A stretch of DNA of 64,000 nt from Arenicola marina (taxonomy: Eukaryota; Annelida; Polychaeta; Arenicolidae), in NCBI GenBank assembly GCA_964019135.1, contig OZ025252.1, positions 48,334,959 through 48,398,958 of the forward strand, read 5' to 3'. Each line of letters begins with the position of its first letter. Position 1 is the first letter of the stretch. The position numbers were made by a program, and so were the translations under genes. The notes beneath the pieces were generated by a model, which was given only the letters and a program-made list of their open reading frames with translations, made no database searches and was not told the origin of the DNA. Positions 11,874 to 23,200 of this stretch are shown piece after piece.

Positions 11874-12265
11874 GTAAGCCGGAGTCCTCACAACTGTGTT
11901 ACCATCATGTCGCAGCATGTCGCTGGCTCGTCTGTTGAATTACACCATGTAGCGGATATTTTTGGTGGTTGCTTGTTTGCATAGAATAATTATATTATAA
12001 ATGATATGTAGCAGATCATAGTAATCATATTCATAGCCAAGCGACTAATGGATGAAGGGAAATCCATTGTGACTATTTCCAACTGGAAGAAAATTTTACT
12101 TTTACTACATTTTACTGCGAGCATGGAAACTTTGTTCATGGTGCTTGGTTCTGCTAATACCGCGCATGCGTACATATTATGTCTTTACATTACTAATATA
12201 TGCATGTCTGTCTGTCTGTTTGTCGCCTGTTACATCCACGCCGATGTGAACCTTTCCGTCCCCAG

Positions 12266-12562
12266 TGGCCCCCACAACGGTAGATACGACCTTGCCTGAC
12301 ACCACGACCCAAGCCATAACACAAACCACAACCCCCGCCCAACCAGTCACCACACAAATACTAACCACCGATGACGTCAGCGCTAGCGACGCCAGCGTCA
12401 CTGACGTCACGGGGTCGACCTTCACGGACGTGCAGCAGACGGGGACGACGTACATACAGACGGTGATCGTGGACGACACGACGACCGTCCAGCCCACCAC
12501 CGACCAAACCACAGTGGCGCCAACCACGGCCGTCGTCACAACTAAACCACCCAATTATGGAG
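12266..12562 (+). CDS. Exon 4: Thr-rich mucin-like stalk
   Basis: Acceptor CCGTCCCCAG, phase 1. About 99 residues, dominated by Thr, Val, Asp and Pro (for example TTTTPAQPVTTQ and VVTTKPPNYGG), typical of an O-glycosylated spacer. The donor is weak: GGAG|gttaat, with a stop just inside the intron, phase 1, which fits the phase-1 block at 13244. Because the donor is poor, the exon could alternatively be terminal and give a short secreted product ending ...KPPNYGG. That reading would leave the 13244 and 21064 blocks unexplained. Confidence 0.68.
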
Positions 12563-13243
12563 GTTAATATCAATCCTAAAGCGAACCAAGCCAGCCGAAC
12601 AGCGTCTTGTTCTGTTAGTTCCTGTTGTCATTTTGGTCTTTTTGCCGGATAGTTTGGTCCATCTGGCAAAAAGAAGAGATGAGGTTTATCAAACCGAATA
12701 TACGTTTCCAAACACAATATGCAACGAGTTTAGCTCTAGCTACTAATATTGACTAAGTTGTCTTCAGTCCTATGATCTGATACTCAGTACTATGGAATCA
12801 GGATCTTCCGTAGCATCAACTTATGTACGATGTACAGTCTGCTATTCACGCAGCATAACAAGTTATGGTCGAGCATGGTCATGTTTCAAACTCAAACCCA
12901 CATATATATATATATTTATATTTATGTGAAGCTACTAGATTTAGTGTGATAACTGTTTCATCTATACCTCCATTCTCACGTCTGTCTTTATTACGTGAGA
13001 AATTGCTATAACTTTTCACATAACCTGTATTAGTAAAGTGCTAAACGACTTCTAATAGGTCACGAAGCTTCTTTGCAGGAGAGACGCAAGAGGTAACTAT
13101 GTAGATTCTTAGATTTTACTTAGATTGAATAATCGTTAATATAGTATTTCAAAAATCTCCAAGATATAAGTTTTATATTTATGTCATTAGATTTGCATGC
13201 AGAGGTATGCATTTATCTGAAATGTAATTTGTTCATTGTGCAG

Positions 13244-13310
13244 AGTTGATCAGTTTCCCGATCCCCGCCTCTGATCGCCTCCTGGTCCAGCCCGGGGATG
13301 TCTACGGCTG
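13244..13310 (+). CDS. Exon 5: short block ending in a VQPGDVYGW motif
   Basis: Acceptor TCATTGTGCAG, donor GGCTG|gtaagc, phase 1 to phase 2. Reads ELISFPIPASDRLLVQPGDV followed by YG and a split Trp codon. The pattern P-x-Q-P-G-D-x-x-G-W recalls invertebrate polycystin-like ectodomains (memory only). The split TG| codon is completed as Trp by a following exon starting with G. The block at 21064 does this and continues [12 protein letters not shown], so I pair them. Confidence 0.62.
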
Positions 13311-13969
13311 GTAAGCGCCATCTTGGTCCAGAGTTAAATATTCTGCATTTTTGTGGTGACTCTTACACTCGCCTGTATAATTCCGTCAAGAGTAGGGGGT
13401 TATACCCCCGGGGACATGGCTCCATTTTTCCTTCCTTCTCCCATTGACGCGATATGACCAAAAGTGGTTAAAGCGTCCTTAATAAACAACCAATTACAGT
13501 ACAATGGTACTCACGAGGGTGAGTTCGAGTATGCGAGCGGAGTAAACGGCGCAGATATTTCGAGCACTTACACTGTCCGCTTATATGCGGATAGAACCGA
13601 GCGCCAAACTCGTGGAATGGCGCACTTGTAATGTTGCACCGCACAGATCATGACGACCGTAACAGTGCTATAGCAAGACACCGCCTGTCGGACCACAATC
13701 TCCGCGTTCTGGTATGTGCGCCGCGTACTCTGATCAATCCGCTTGCATACCCCAACTCACACCGGAAGTCCAGGGAATAGGTAGCGCCTTTGCGGAATTA
13801 CGTGAGAGTGGCAGGTGGAGGAGCCACACACTTAATCGGCTCCCCCTCCGCCCCCCCCCCCCCCCCGGTGGTAGACGATACTCAAGAACAACTTTTAAAA
13901 CAACAAATTAAAACAACAAATTTAGGTTTCATTTTTTAGGATTCAAGTAAGAAAACCTTTTTAATGGGA

Positions 13970-14169
13970 NNNNNNNNNNNNNNNNNNNNNNNNNNNNNNN
14001 NNNNNNNNNNNNNNNNNNNNNNNNNNNNNNNNNNNNNNNNNNNNNNNNNNNNNNNNNNNNNNNNNNNNNNNNNNNNNNNNNNNNNNNNNNNNNNNNNNNN
14101 NNNNNNNNNNNNNNNNNNNNNNNNNNNNNNNNNNNNNNNNNNNNNNNNNNNNNNNNNNNNNNNNNNNNN
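13970..14169. other. Assembly gap, exactly 200 N
   Basis: Two hundred consecutive N, a fixed size typical of a scaffolding join and not a measured distance. Order and orientation across it are not proven by the sequence. It falls between exon 5 and all PTK7 exons. Confidence 0.99.
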
Positions 14170-17069
14170 GACCATAAGCGTCAAGTGGCGAGTTGCCCTT
14201 TATGTCTCCCGCCGTAACCCGACAGGACTCGCTTTATTTAAGTGCAAACAACAATTGAGCGGAAAAAAACCCTCTGGACCCCCCCCCCCCCCCCCCGCTG
14301 GTGTGGGTCTGTATGTATTGGCAATGATACACATTGAGAGTGTAGCGAGTGTAGCGAGGCCGAGGGCAGCGGGGGGGATTGAGGGGAGTTACAATGTATC
14401 ACCGGACTTTCCTCCCGTCGACCCCCGCCCCCAGTCCGACCAACTCCGCTCTACTCCATATCTATGTCACTTCCGCCAAAAAGAGACGAAGCTATACCAG
14501 GTTTTTAAAGGCGCGTTTCGCACGGGGTCGTATATCAGCAGCTAACAAGATGACGCGTTTTTTTTTGCGACTTGGCCAGGCAGACAAGATATACGACTGT
14601 TGGTATCAAATTACGCAGCCCCCTCTAGCGGTGTGGGCGCACAGTAGTCCACCACGACAGAATTACTGTTTGCGCCGCCAGTCCCCAAGCTCATGCATCC
14701 CTGATCCATTTGCCTACATTTTTAAGAGTAACTTTGAATGACGAACACTTGGGCCCAGATCCCCCCCCTTCCACCCCACCCCCCTTGATATGCACACACT
14801 ATAGTCCCGCTTCCATGGGGAAGGCTTCGACCCTTCATCAGGCTGTTCGCATAAAGCGAGCTTCACACGAACGCAATTACGTCCGTAATCCTTTCTCAGG
14901 AAGGCGATTTCGCATTATTCTTTCTGTTAAAGTTTTATGTAATTTGTACTGGAGAGACGCGTTGTCATGTAACGATAGAAAACTCTTTGTGGAATGATTC
15001 CTTAAAACCTACGCCCACCGTACGATGGATAGGACCGCAGTAAATGGCCTTCTGGGACTGGGACCCTTGAGTCGTTGTTACCATTGTGTTGGTCAGGATC
15101 TCGAGCGGTGGGCACCCTGGCCGAGTCTGGTGATCGAGGTATCACAGAGACTTACCCCGGAAGCAATCTCTCTCCCATACCGGCCACTTGCGTGACCTCT
15201 GTGACCTTGATGAAGCAGACGCAGTCCAGAGTTCTGACATCGCGTGACCGTTATACATTTCCTGGCCCCGAGGATGCCCTCTGTATAAGGTGAAGGTCAA
15301 ACCCGGTTACTACGTGGACTCAATGACGTGACTATCAAACGCGGGTTTTACTATAATTGGATTTCCGCCACGTTACTCCGCCCTTTGGACAATGACTGCC
15401 CTGTATGCATGTTATCACTGGGGCCATTATGTAGGAGGGCTGACCCATGCGCCCGAGAGAAGTTACCAGGTCAGTGTGTAAAAGGAATTTATGAACTATA
15501 AAATTTATTTGCGGCTGGAAAGTCGCAAATGCGATTAATAAGCATGGCGAAGACGAGTAAACCCTGTAAGTCATGAGGGATTCACTCGGGGTAACTTAGC
15601 AAACTAAAACATAAATACTATTGTCTGCGCTACACTGAAATTTGCATTAGAATTTCCTAAAAGGTTCCAATAACCAAGCCACCCACCCTCCGTTTGTTGC
15701 TGTTAGTCGGCTCATACCACTACGCCATCTGGCGGAGGAATACAACATCCCAACCACTGCACTGCTTGTGGCGGCCCCTGGCGGTGGCGAGTGCTACGCC
15801 TGAGCGGCCATGTTATTGCGGTGAATGGTGCACAGTGTCCCTTGTTCACAGCCTCGTACCACCAACATGCGGTCTACTTTGTCGGCGCATTCACTCCCTA
15901 CTTCGTACATTTTTTTTCGCTATTGAGCTTTTCTCTTATTGTCAGCCATTAAAACGCCAAGGTGCTCTTTATGAGGAGAAAGGGGTGGGGCTAAGCTCGC
16001 TCGTATTGTATCCGGTAAGAATTAATCATCTCTCAATATTATTTTATCATCAGCAGAGGGCGCTAGGGTATTGAATGATTGAGAGTGGTTTGTGACCCGT
16101 GCGAAGCTGTGGAACTGTGAGGTGAATCGACTGCGGCCAGTTTAAAATGGTTTATTGTTGTGGAGGGGGTGAGGGGGGATGTGGGGGGCATACAAGCCTA
16201 ACTAGAGGATAGGGTGAACCGGTCAGGGGTGGGTAGGTAGGTCGGGGACTTGGATCTTTTGGAGGGTGAGGTAAGGTGGGATGGGGGTGACGATGAAAAC
16301 TGCAGCCATAAGCCTGCGCTAAAACCATGAAAAAGGGGTGAAAACAGAGGTCTGTGTGGGGTGAGGGCGGTCGGGGTAGGGATGAGGGCGGTCATTGTAG
16401 GGGTGAGGGCGGTCATTGTAGGGGTGAGGGCAGGTCTGTGTGGGGGTAGGGAGCAGGTGGGTGTGGGGGTGGAGCGCAGCTCTGTGTGGGGGGTGGAGGG
16501 CAGGTCTGTGTGGGGGTGGAGGGTGGTTGCCACGGTAGTTATCAGCTGCCGGGGTACGACCCGGACACTTTGTCGAGGGCGACATGCCTGCGTGACCCTC
16601 CATGGCGGCCGTCAAAGGCTCGGTCTGTCGCTCGTAATCAGCCTTAACAAAGAACATAAGACTTTCTGACAGCTGTGATAATGAGTGGCGGACCGCACGG
16701 TACCCTATAAATTATGGACATGCGCACTGGGGCGAGTAATGCAGCTGACAACTTTATATACCTGGATTGTCCGGGCCCCACCTCCGGCTAGTAGCCTCGC
16801 ACATCCCAAGGGTTATTATACTCCCCTCCCCCACCGCCACCTCCCACACACTCGCCACGTAACCGGGTCTGCCAAGACCCCCAGAATATCCTCCCACCCC
16901 ATCCGCACTCTCCAATCCTTTGGGGGACTAACTAGCGAAGAGTGAATCCATGTTTCCTCGTTATACAGCGGCCAACGGTGAAGAGAGCCCGTCGACAAGT
17001 GGCGCCATCTAGCGAAGAAATATCTCGTCTTCTGCTCGGGTTATCAGTCTAATTCTGTCTAATTAGCAG
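14170..17069. other. Non-coding stretch after the gap
   Basis: No recognised exon. Contains a C run (about 14279-14296), a short G-rich repeat with a GTGAGGGCGGTCATTGTAGG-type unit (about 16360-16530), and CTCF-core-like matches at 14618-14631, 15722-15735, 16050-16063 and 17002-17015. Confidence 0.5.
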
Positions 17070-17126
17070 ACTTCAATGACTACGTGAATACTACGTTCTC
17101 AGCCAACGGCAACCTGTTCCACATAG
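17070..17126 (+). CDS. Possible short exon (NTTFSANGNLFHI), uncertain
   Basis: After an acceptor-like CTAATTAGCAG the frame reads DFNDYVNTTFSANGNLFHI when a G is supplied by a phase-1 donor, and a GT follows at 17127. Phases are compatible with exon 4 before it and with the 20127 exon after it. The donor (ATAG|gttccc) is poor, and the open frame continues to a stop near 17281. No domain is recognised; it could be chance. Confidence 0.25.
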
Positions 17127-20126
17127 GTTCCCACTTCTTACGTCGTTATGTCAAAATTATGACTTGCACAAAGATAACCCCAACTTGTTGTCAACTACAT
17201 ATCGCTATTAGTTTAACTGAGGCGGAAGGGAATGATTTGCTTGAACGGACAGACGTTGACGGCCAACTTCACTGTAAGTAAGTAATACCTCAGTGGGACC
17301 GTCAGTTATTAATAATGTACGTGAGATGACTAAACACCCTCGTCATAGTCATCCTCGTCACCCTCGTCACCCTCGTCACCGTCACCCTCGTCACCCTCGT
17401 CATAGCTACACTCACACCTTGGAGACGCCATTACCATCTGCTGCTAATTGTTTTCGGTTCCAGTCACCATTTTCACCCAATAATAATTGATGCTTTGGGC
17501 GAGATGTAAACTGGTAGGGCCTTCTGGTGGCTGGCTCGCAGCCTGCCAGGGCGTTGGGGGGGGGGGGGGGGGTGGTCGTTACCGTGCCAGAGGTTAGAGC
17601 GCCGGGGCGTCGGGGGGTGGATAGTAGTTAAGGTGGGTGATTGACGTAGTGGCGCTGGTGGCTGTGGTGATGGGGGGGGGGTCTATGACAGCAATCCCGC
17701 TGGGAAGTGTCGGGGGTGGGGGGGGGGTGCTTGCTGGAGGCGAGGGCGGAGGGTCTCTCGTGCTTGTAATGTTGCAGTTACAGAACAGGTGCCAACAGTT
17801 ATTGCGGATGCCTCCGCGGCCGCCGCGTATCATGTTTGCCTCTGGCACGATCATAAGCACGCGGCGTCTCGTGTTCTACTCGGGCACGATCATAAGCTCG
17901 CCGCGACTAACTGCAGCGCATCCGGCCGCGCTGCAGACTGATCTATGGGCGGCAGACGACAAATATCCCCGTGGTTTATTTTGGCGGGAAGCCACGGCCT
18001 GTGCTATATGTACCTGGAGGTGTAATGGGCGCGACCCCCCCCCCCCCACCACCACCACCCGCCTCATGGTGACGTCAGATCAAAGGCTCTAACGTTAATG
18101 ACATATCAAACGTCTCGCGCCTTGCTCGTCAGGTTATCACCAACCGACATGATGGAATATTTGTAGCATATAGCCTCTGTCGTCGCTTGTATTGGCGGTT
18201 AGACTATACGCCATGGTTAGTGCTGTGATGGGGTGATCGCTCATATAAGTGGTCCTATGTCATCGTAACGACCATGATGAACGCGCTGGTCTGTCACGTA
18301 TATCCCCAGACACGTGGCTGGTCTGTCACGTATATCCCCAGACATGTGGCTTGATAACGGCGATAGCCGTAGTTTACCTTATGACCGAACATAACGTAAC
18401 ACGTTACAATGGTTTATCTCAGGCTGTTACGATAAGATGCCACACAGGCTGGTCTCCCCCCCCCCCCCCCTGGCTCCCCGGGGGGGTGGGGCATCCCACA
18501 GGGCCAGTGGAACACAGGTCTCACTGCCCCCTGGCTCCCCGGGGGTGGGGCATCACACAGGGCCAGGGGAACACAGGTCTCACTGCCCCCTGGCTCCCGG
18601 GGGGGGGGGGGGGATCACACCGGACCAGGGGAACACAGGTCTCACTGCCCCCTGGCTCCCGGGGGGGGGGGGCATCACGCAGGGCCAGGGGAACACAGGT
18701 TAGTGGTAGAACAGCTACGGCCCTGTGTACGCCACCAATGTCCCTAACCGTTCATTTCCTGCGTTATTACCAGCAGCCGCGGAATTGCGAAACAAGTGGA
18801 AAACAACTTGAAACGCAGTAACAGTGAGTTCGAAATGTCTTTGTGACCAATTGTTTATGAGGCCAGCCATCACTGGCCCTGGAACATTCCTGAGATGCTG
18901 AAGACAGGAAACGGAGATTTACGAACGCCAAGAACACTTGGCTGTGTAAAGTCTCGTCCCGCATGCCGTCAAATAACGTTGAGACGAGACTTGGTTGTCC
19001 AAGGTCGCGCCGACCCCCGACTCACGTCCCCCGCCCCCGCCCCCGCACCCCCCCCCTCCTCCTCGCCACCACATCACACAACACGCTCCTAATAACGTCT
19101 AATTTACAGCCAGCTAGATATCCCAGGACTCTCTGTCCGCCTTTCATAAATATTATCTCGACCTGCCGCCCAGACTGCGTGTGATCGGTCCGGGAGAGGC
19201 CTGGAGAGGGGCGACAAAGCCGACCACTCGTGTCCAAGGTTGGCTCTCCGCTACAAGGACTGATAACCGCGTGTAATTGGCCTGCGAGGACCATGTAAAT
19301 CAAGGGTCAGTAAATAGCGCTGCGCCACATATCTGCCAAGGAGCGCGCGCGACGGGTCCTCGTGACGGCCCAGCGGTGTGATACACAGCGAGTAACCTGG
19401 CTACAGGGGACACGTGGTTAACTTACTCATCACTCCATCTGCCGGCTTTTTGTTGCACTAAAGCCAATCATGCAAGTTATGAATTCAAATTGGAATGAAA
19501 ACATAAATCTAAAAAATCAATGCAAGGAAAGATTACGCGGGACTACATGGAGACTATGTGAAGTATTATAGGCTGGAAGGGCCTGTAAACCACACTAAAA
19601 CAATTCCTTTACTCTTCTTGGTTTCTTGGGTCAAAACGTTGTTTTTAAACATGCGAAGAATGAAAATATTCACTTAAGCTTACAGGGATTCCGTAAAAAA
19701 CATTAAGTGCGGAGCGTCTTAATAATTGTTTTAAAGATATCAATGTTCAACGCTTGGATATGTTATATCAATGTCTGTTGTGTGTGGCGCCCTCTATTGT
19801 CATATCAGAAGCGACAGCCAGTGAGGAGGAGAGACCAATGCCTTAGACAGTTATACTCTAATTAAATAGAACTTAATATAATATAATATATATTGCCTTC
19901 CACATTCTTTCAGCTTGACTTTGAAACTTGTATTCTTATTAAAGATCATAAATTTGATAACAAAAGACGAACTTCCTTTACTTCAAAGATATTTAATGGT
20001 GTTTTTAACAAAACGTTATTAATTTGATGCAGAACATCTGATAGGCTGACGGAGTTCGTGTGGTGACAAAAGCTCTGTTGATGTCCGAGACACTGGTTCT
20101 GATGTCCGTCTCTCTGCTCTTTCCAG
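17127..20126. other. Intronic or intergenic stretch with minor repeats
   Basis: Holds a CCTCGTCAC microsatellite (about 17336-17402), a G run (about 17556-17574), a two-copy duplication of a CTGGTCTGTCACGTATATCC-type unit (about 18280-18350) and, at 18455-18700, four imperfect copies of a roughly 60-bp G/C-rich unit. CTCF-core-like match at 19787-19800. No exon recognised. Confidence 0.5.
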
Positions 20127-20262
20127 ACCTGGATGACCTGACCTCGGCGTCCTTCCAGCCCAGACCTCCCGGCCCGGACTTCCGGCCTGTCGTCATCCCG
20201 GTGCAGCAGAAACTCGAGATCCAGTGCATCCCGCCAAGCGGACTCCCTACTCCAGAACAAAG
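20127..20262 (+). CDS. PTK7: PTK7 exon: first half of the Ig4-equivalent domain
   Basis: Acceptor CTCTTTCCAG, donor CAAAG|gtaggc, phase 1 to phase 2. It reads [20 protein letters not shown], then [20 protein letters not shown] and TPEQR. The stretch around [13 protein letters not shown] parallels the family pattern V-T-C-L-P-P-K-G-L-P-E-P and supplies the first disulfide cysteine. The split AG|G Arg codon and the Trp that follows are completed by the exon at 30967 ([14 protein letters not shown]). The exon end is the founder of a short tandem array (next entry). Confidence 0.88.
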
Positions 20263-23200
20263 GTAGGCCTCACGCGCCTGATCCTAAACAAAGGTAGGTC
20301 CTCCGTCCTGCTCCTGAACAAAGATAGGTCCCCCCCCGTCCTGCTCCTGAACAAAGGTAGGTCCCCCCCCGTCCTGCTCCTGAACAAAGGTAGGTCCCCC
20401 CGTCCTGCTTCTGAACAAAGATAAGGTCTCCCCTTCTTGCTCCAGAACATGGATAGGTCGCCGCTGCCTACTCCTGAGATGATACCGCTTTATCGAATAA
20501 ATGATTTTTGAATCTTGAAGACATCCCCAATTAGTCTGTTCTTCTGCTTGCTCTTAATATTAACTCGAGATCAATCTGGTTTGGATCCCGAACAGAACTT
20601 GTCAAGTAGTTCGATCCGGGAGCAAACAGCGTCGCCTCCCCCATCCCCCTCCCCCTACATACACACTCTCAACATCAGGCAGCGCCAGAAGGGGGGCGGG
20701 GTGGGGTAGAGGCCGACCCTCCACTGGTGTCTCGTCTCCCAGCCTCGCGGCCACTCTCTGTTGCCATGGCTACCAGGCCAAGCGCTGCACGGCGATAATA
20801 AAGGGAGACCGGCAAGGTGTTATCCAATCAGAGCCGTCCAGGGCGGGGGGCAGGCTGGTGCCTGGCTGGTGTCTGGCTGGTGCTTGCGCAATATCCGCCC
20901 GTGAGATATATGGTGAACCCCTGGCACTGACCTTTCCTCTGCACCCCTCCACCCCTCGCCGTCTCAGCCCCCAGCTCGCCCCGTGGAGGGTTGCGGGGCG
21001 GGGGTGGGGGGGGGCTGTGCTGTACGCGGCCCACGTAACACCAAAACTCTCTTTTCTGGTCAGGTGGAAGCACTACGGAAGCGGATATGTCATAAATGGA
21101 ACCGGAGTCACTGTCTATCAGACAGGTCCTAACAGGGCATCCGTCTGGTCCGCAGGTACCCCCTCCCCCCCCCTCACATGCACCACCGCCTCCCCTACCG
21201 CCCCCCGTCCACACACACCACCGCCCCCACCCCATGCACCACCGCCCACCCCCCCACGCACCACCGCCCTCCATACCGCCCTCCCTCCACACGTCCCCAC
21301 CCTCATGCGCACCACCCCCAGACTGCCTGACCAGGTTGGGCTGGTACCTGGTGCAATTATTCTGAAGCGTTCGTCGTCTGACTTAAGAAACGTTGGGTTA
21401 CTGGCGGGTGGGGGGGGGGCAATTAGTAATATTGTCGATGTTTATACGCCCGTTTATACGGCGTTATGCCATGGCACAAGGTGTGACCCTTCCCATGTCA
21501 CCCTGCTGTCATACAGATCTCCTGGTTACCCCAGAGTGTGACCCTTCCCATGTCACCCTGCTGTCATACAGATCTCCTGGTTACCCCAGAGTGTGACCCT
21601 TTCCATGTCACCCTGCTGTCATACAGATCTCCTGGTTACCCCAGAGTGTGACCCTTCCCATGTCACCCCTGCTGTCATACAGATCTCCTGGTTACCCCAG
21701 AGTGTGACCCTTCCCATGTCACCCTGCTCTCATACAGATCTCCTGGTTACCCCAGAGTGTGACCCCCTTCCCATGTCACCCCTGCTGTCATACAGATCTC
21801 CTGGTTACCCCAGAGTGTGACCCTTCCCATGTCACCTCTGCTGTCATACAGATCTCCTGGTTACCCCAGAGTGTGACCCTTCCCATGTCATCCCTGCTGT
21901 CATACAGATCTCCTGGTTACCCCAGAGTGTGACCCTTCCCATGTCACCCTGCTGTCATACAGATCTCCTGGTTACCCCAGAGTGTGACCCTTCCCATGTC
22001 ACCCCTGCTGTCATACAGATCTCCTGGTTACCCCAGAGTGTGACCCTTCCCATGTCACCCCTGCTGTCATACAGATCTCCTGGTTACCCCAGAGTGTGAC
22101 CCTTCCCATGTCATCCCTGCTGTCCTACAGATCTCCTGGTTACCCCAGAGTGTGATCCTTCCCATGTCACCCTGCTGTCATACAGATCTCCTGGTTACCC
22201 CAGAGTGTGACCCTTCCCATGTCACCCTGCTGTCATACAGATCTCCTGGTTACCCCAGAGTGTGACCCTTCCCATGTCACCCCTGCTGTCATACAGATCT
22301 CCTGGTTTCCCCAGAGTGTGATCCTTCCCATGTCACCCCTGCTGTCATACAGATCTCCTGGTTACCCCAGAGTGTGACCCTTCCCATGTCACCCCTGCTG
22401 TCATACAAATCTCCTGGTTACCCCAGAGTGTGACCCTTCCCATGTCACCCCTGCTGTCATACAGATCTCCTGGTTACCCCAGAGTGTGACCCTTCCCATG
22501 TCATCCCTGCTGTCATACAAATCTCCTGGTTACCCCAGAGTGTGACCCTTCCCATGTCATCCCTGCTGTCCTACAGATCTCCTGGTTACCCCAGAGTGTG
22601 ATCCTTCCCATGTCACCCCTGCTGTCATACAGATCTCCTGATTACCCCAGAGTGTGACCCTTCCCATGTCATCCCTGCTGTCATACAAATCTCCTGGTTA
22701 CCCCAGAGTGTGACCCTTCCCATGTCATCCCTGCTGTCCTACAGATCTCCTGGTTACCCCAGAGTGTGATCCTTCCCATGTCACCCCTGCTGTCATACAG
22801 ATCTCCTGGTTACCCCAGAGTGTGACCCTTCCCATGTCACCCTGCTGTCATACAGATCTCCTGGTTACCCCAGAGTGTGACCCTTCCCATGTCACCCCTG
22901 CTGTCATACAAATCTCCTGGTTACCCCAGAGTGTGACCCTTCCCATGTCACCCCTGCTGTCCTACAGATCTCCTGGTTACCCCAGAGTGTGATCCTTCCC
23001 ATGTCACCCCTGCTGTCATACAGATCTCCTGGTTACCCCAGAGTGTGACCCTTCCCATGTCACCCCTGCTGTCATACAAATCTCCTGGTTACCCCAGAGT
23101 GTGACCCTTCCCATGTCACCCCTGCTGTCATACAGATCTCCTGGTTACCCCAGAGTGTGACCCTTCCCATGTCACCCCTGCTGTCATACAAATCTCCTGG

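Noticed and set aside
15097..15291. Possible exon with acceptor TTGGTCAG and donor ATAAG|gtgaag, phase 1 to 2
   Set aside because: Open for 65 codons, but the translation resembles neither PTK7 nor the neighbouring module and adds a phase conflict.
20262..21155. Joining the PTK7 exon at 20262 directly to 21064
   Set aside because: Phase permits it, but the resulting sequence lacks the Ig F-strand cysteine, whereas 30967-31133 completes the domain as in known PTK7.
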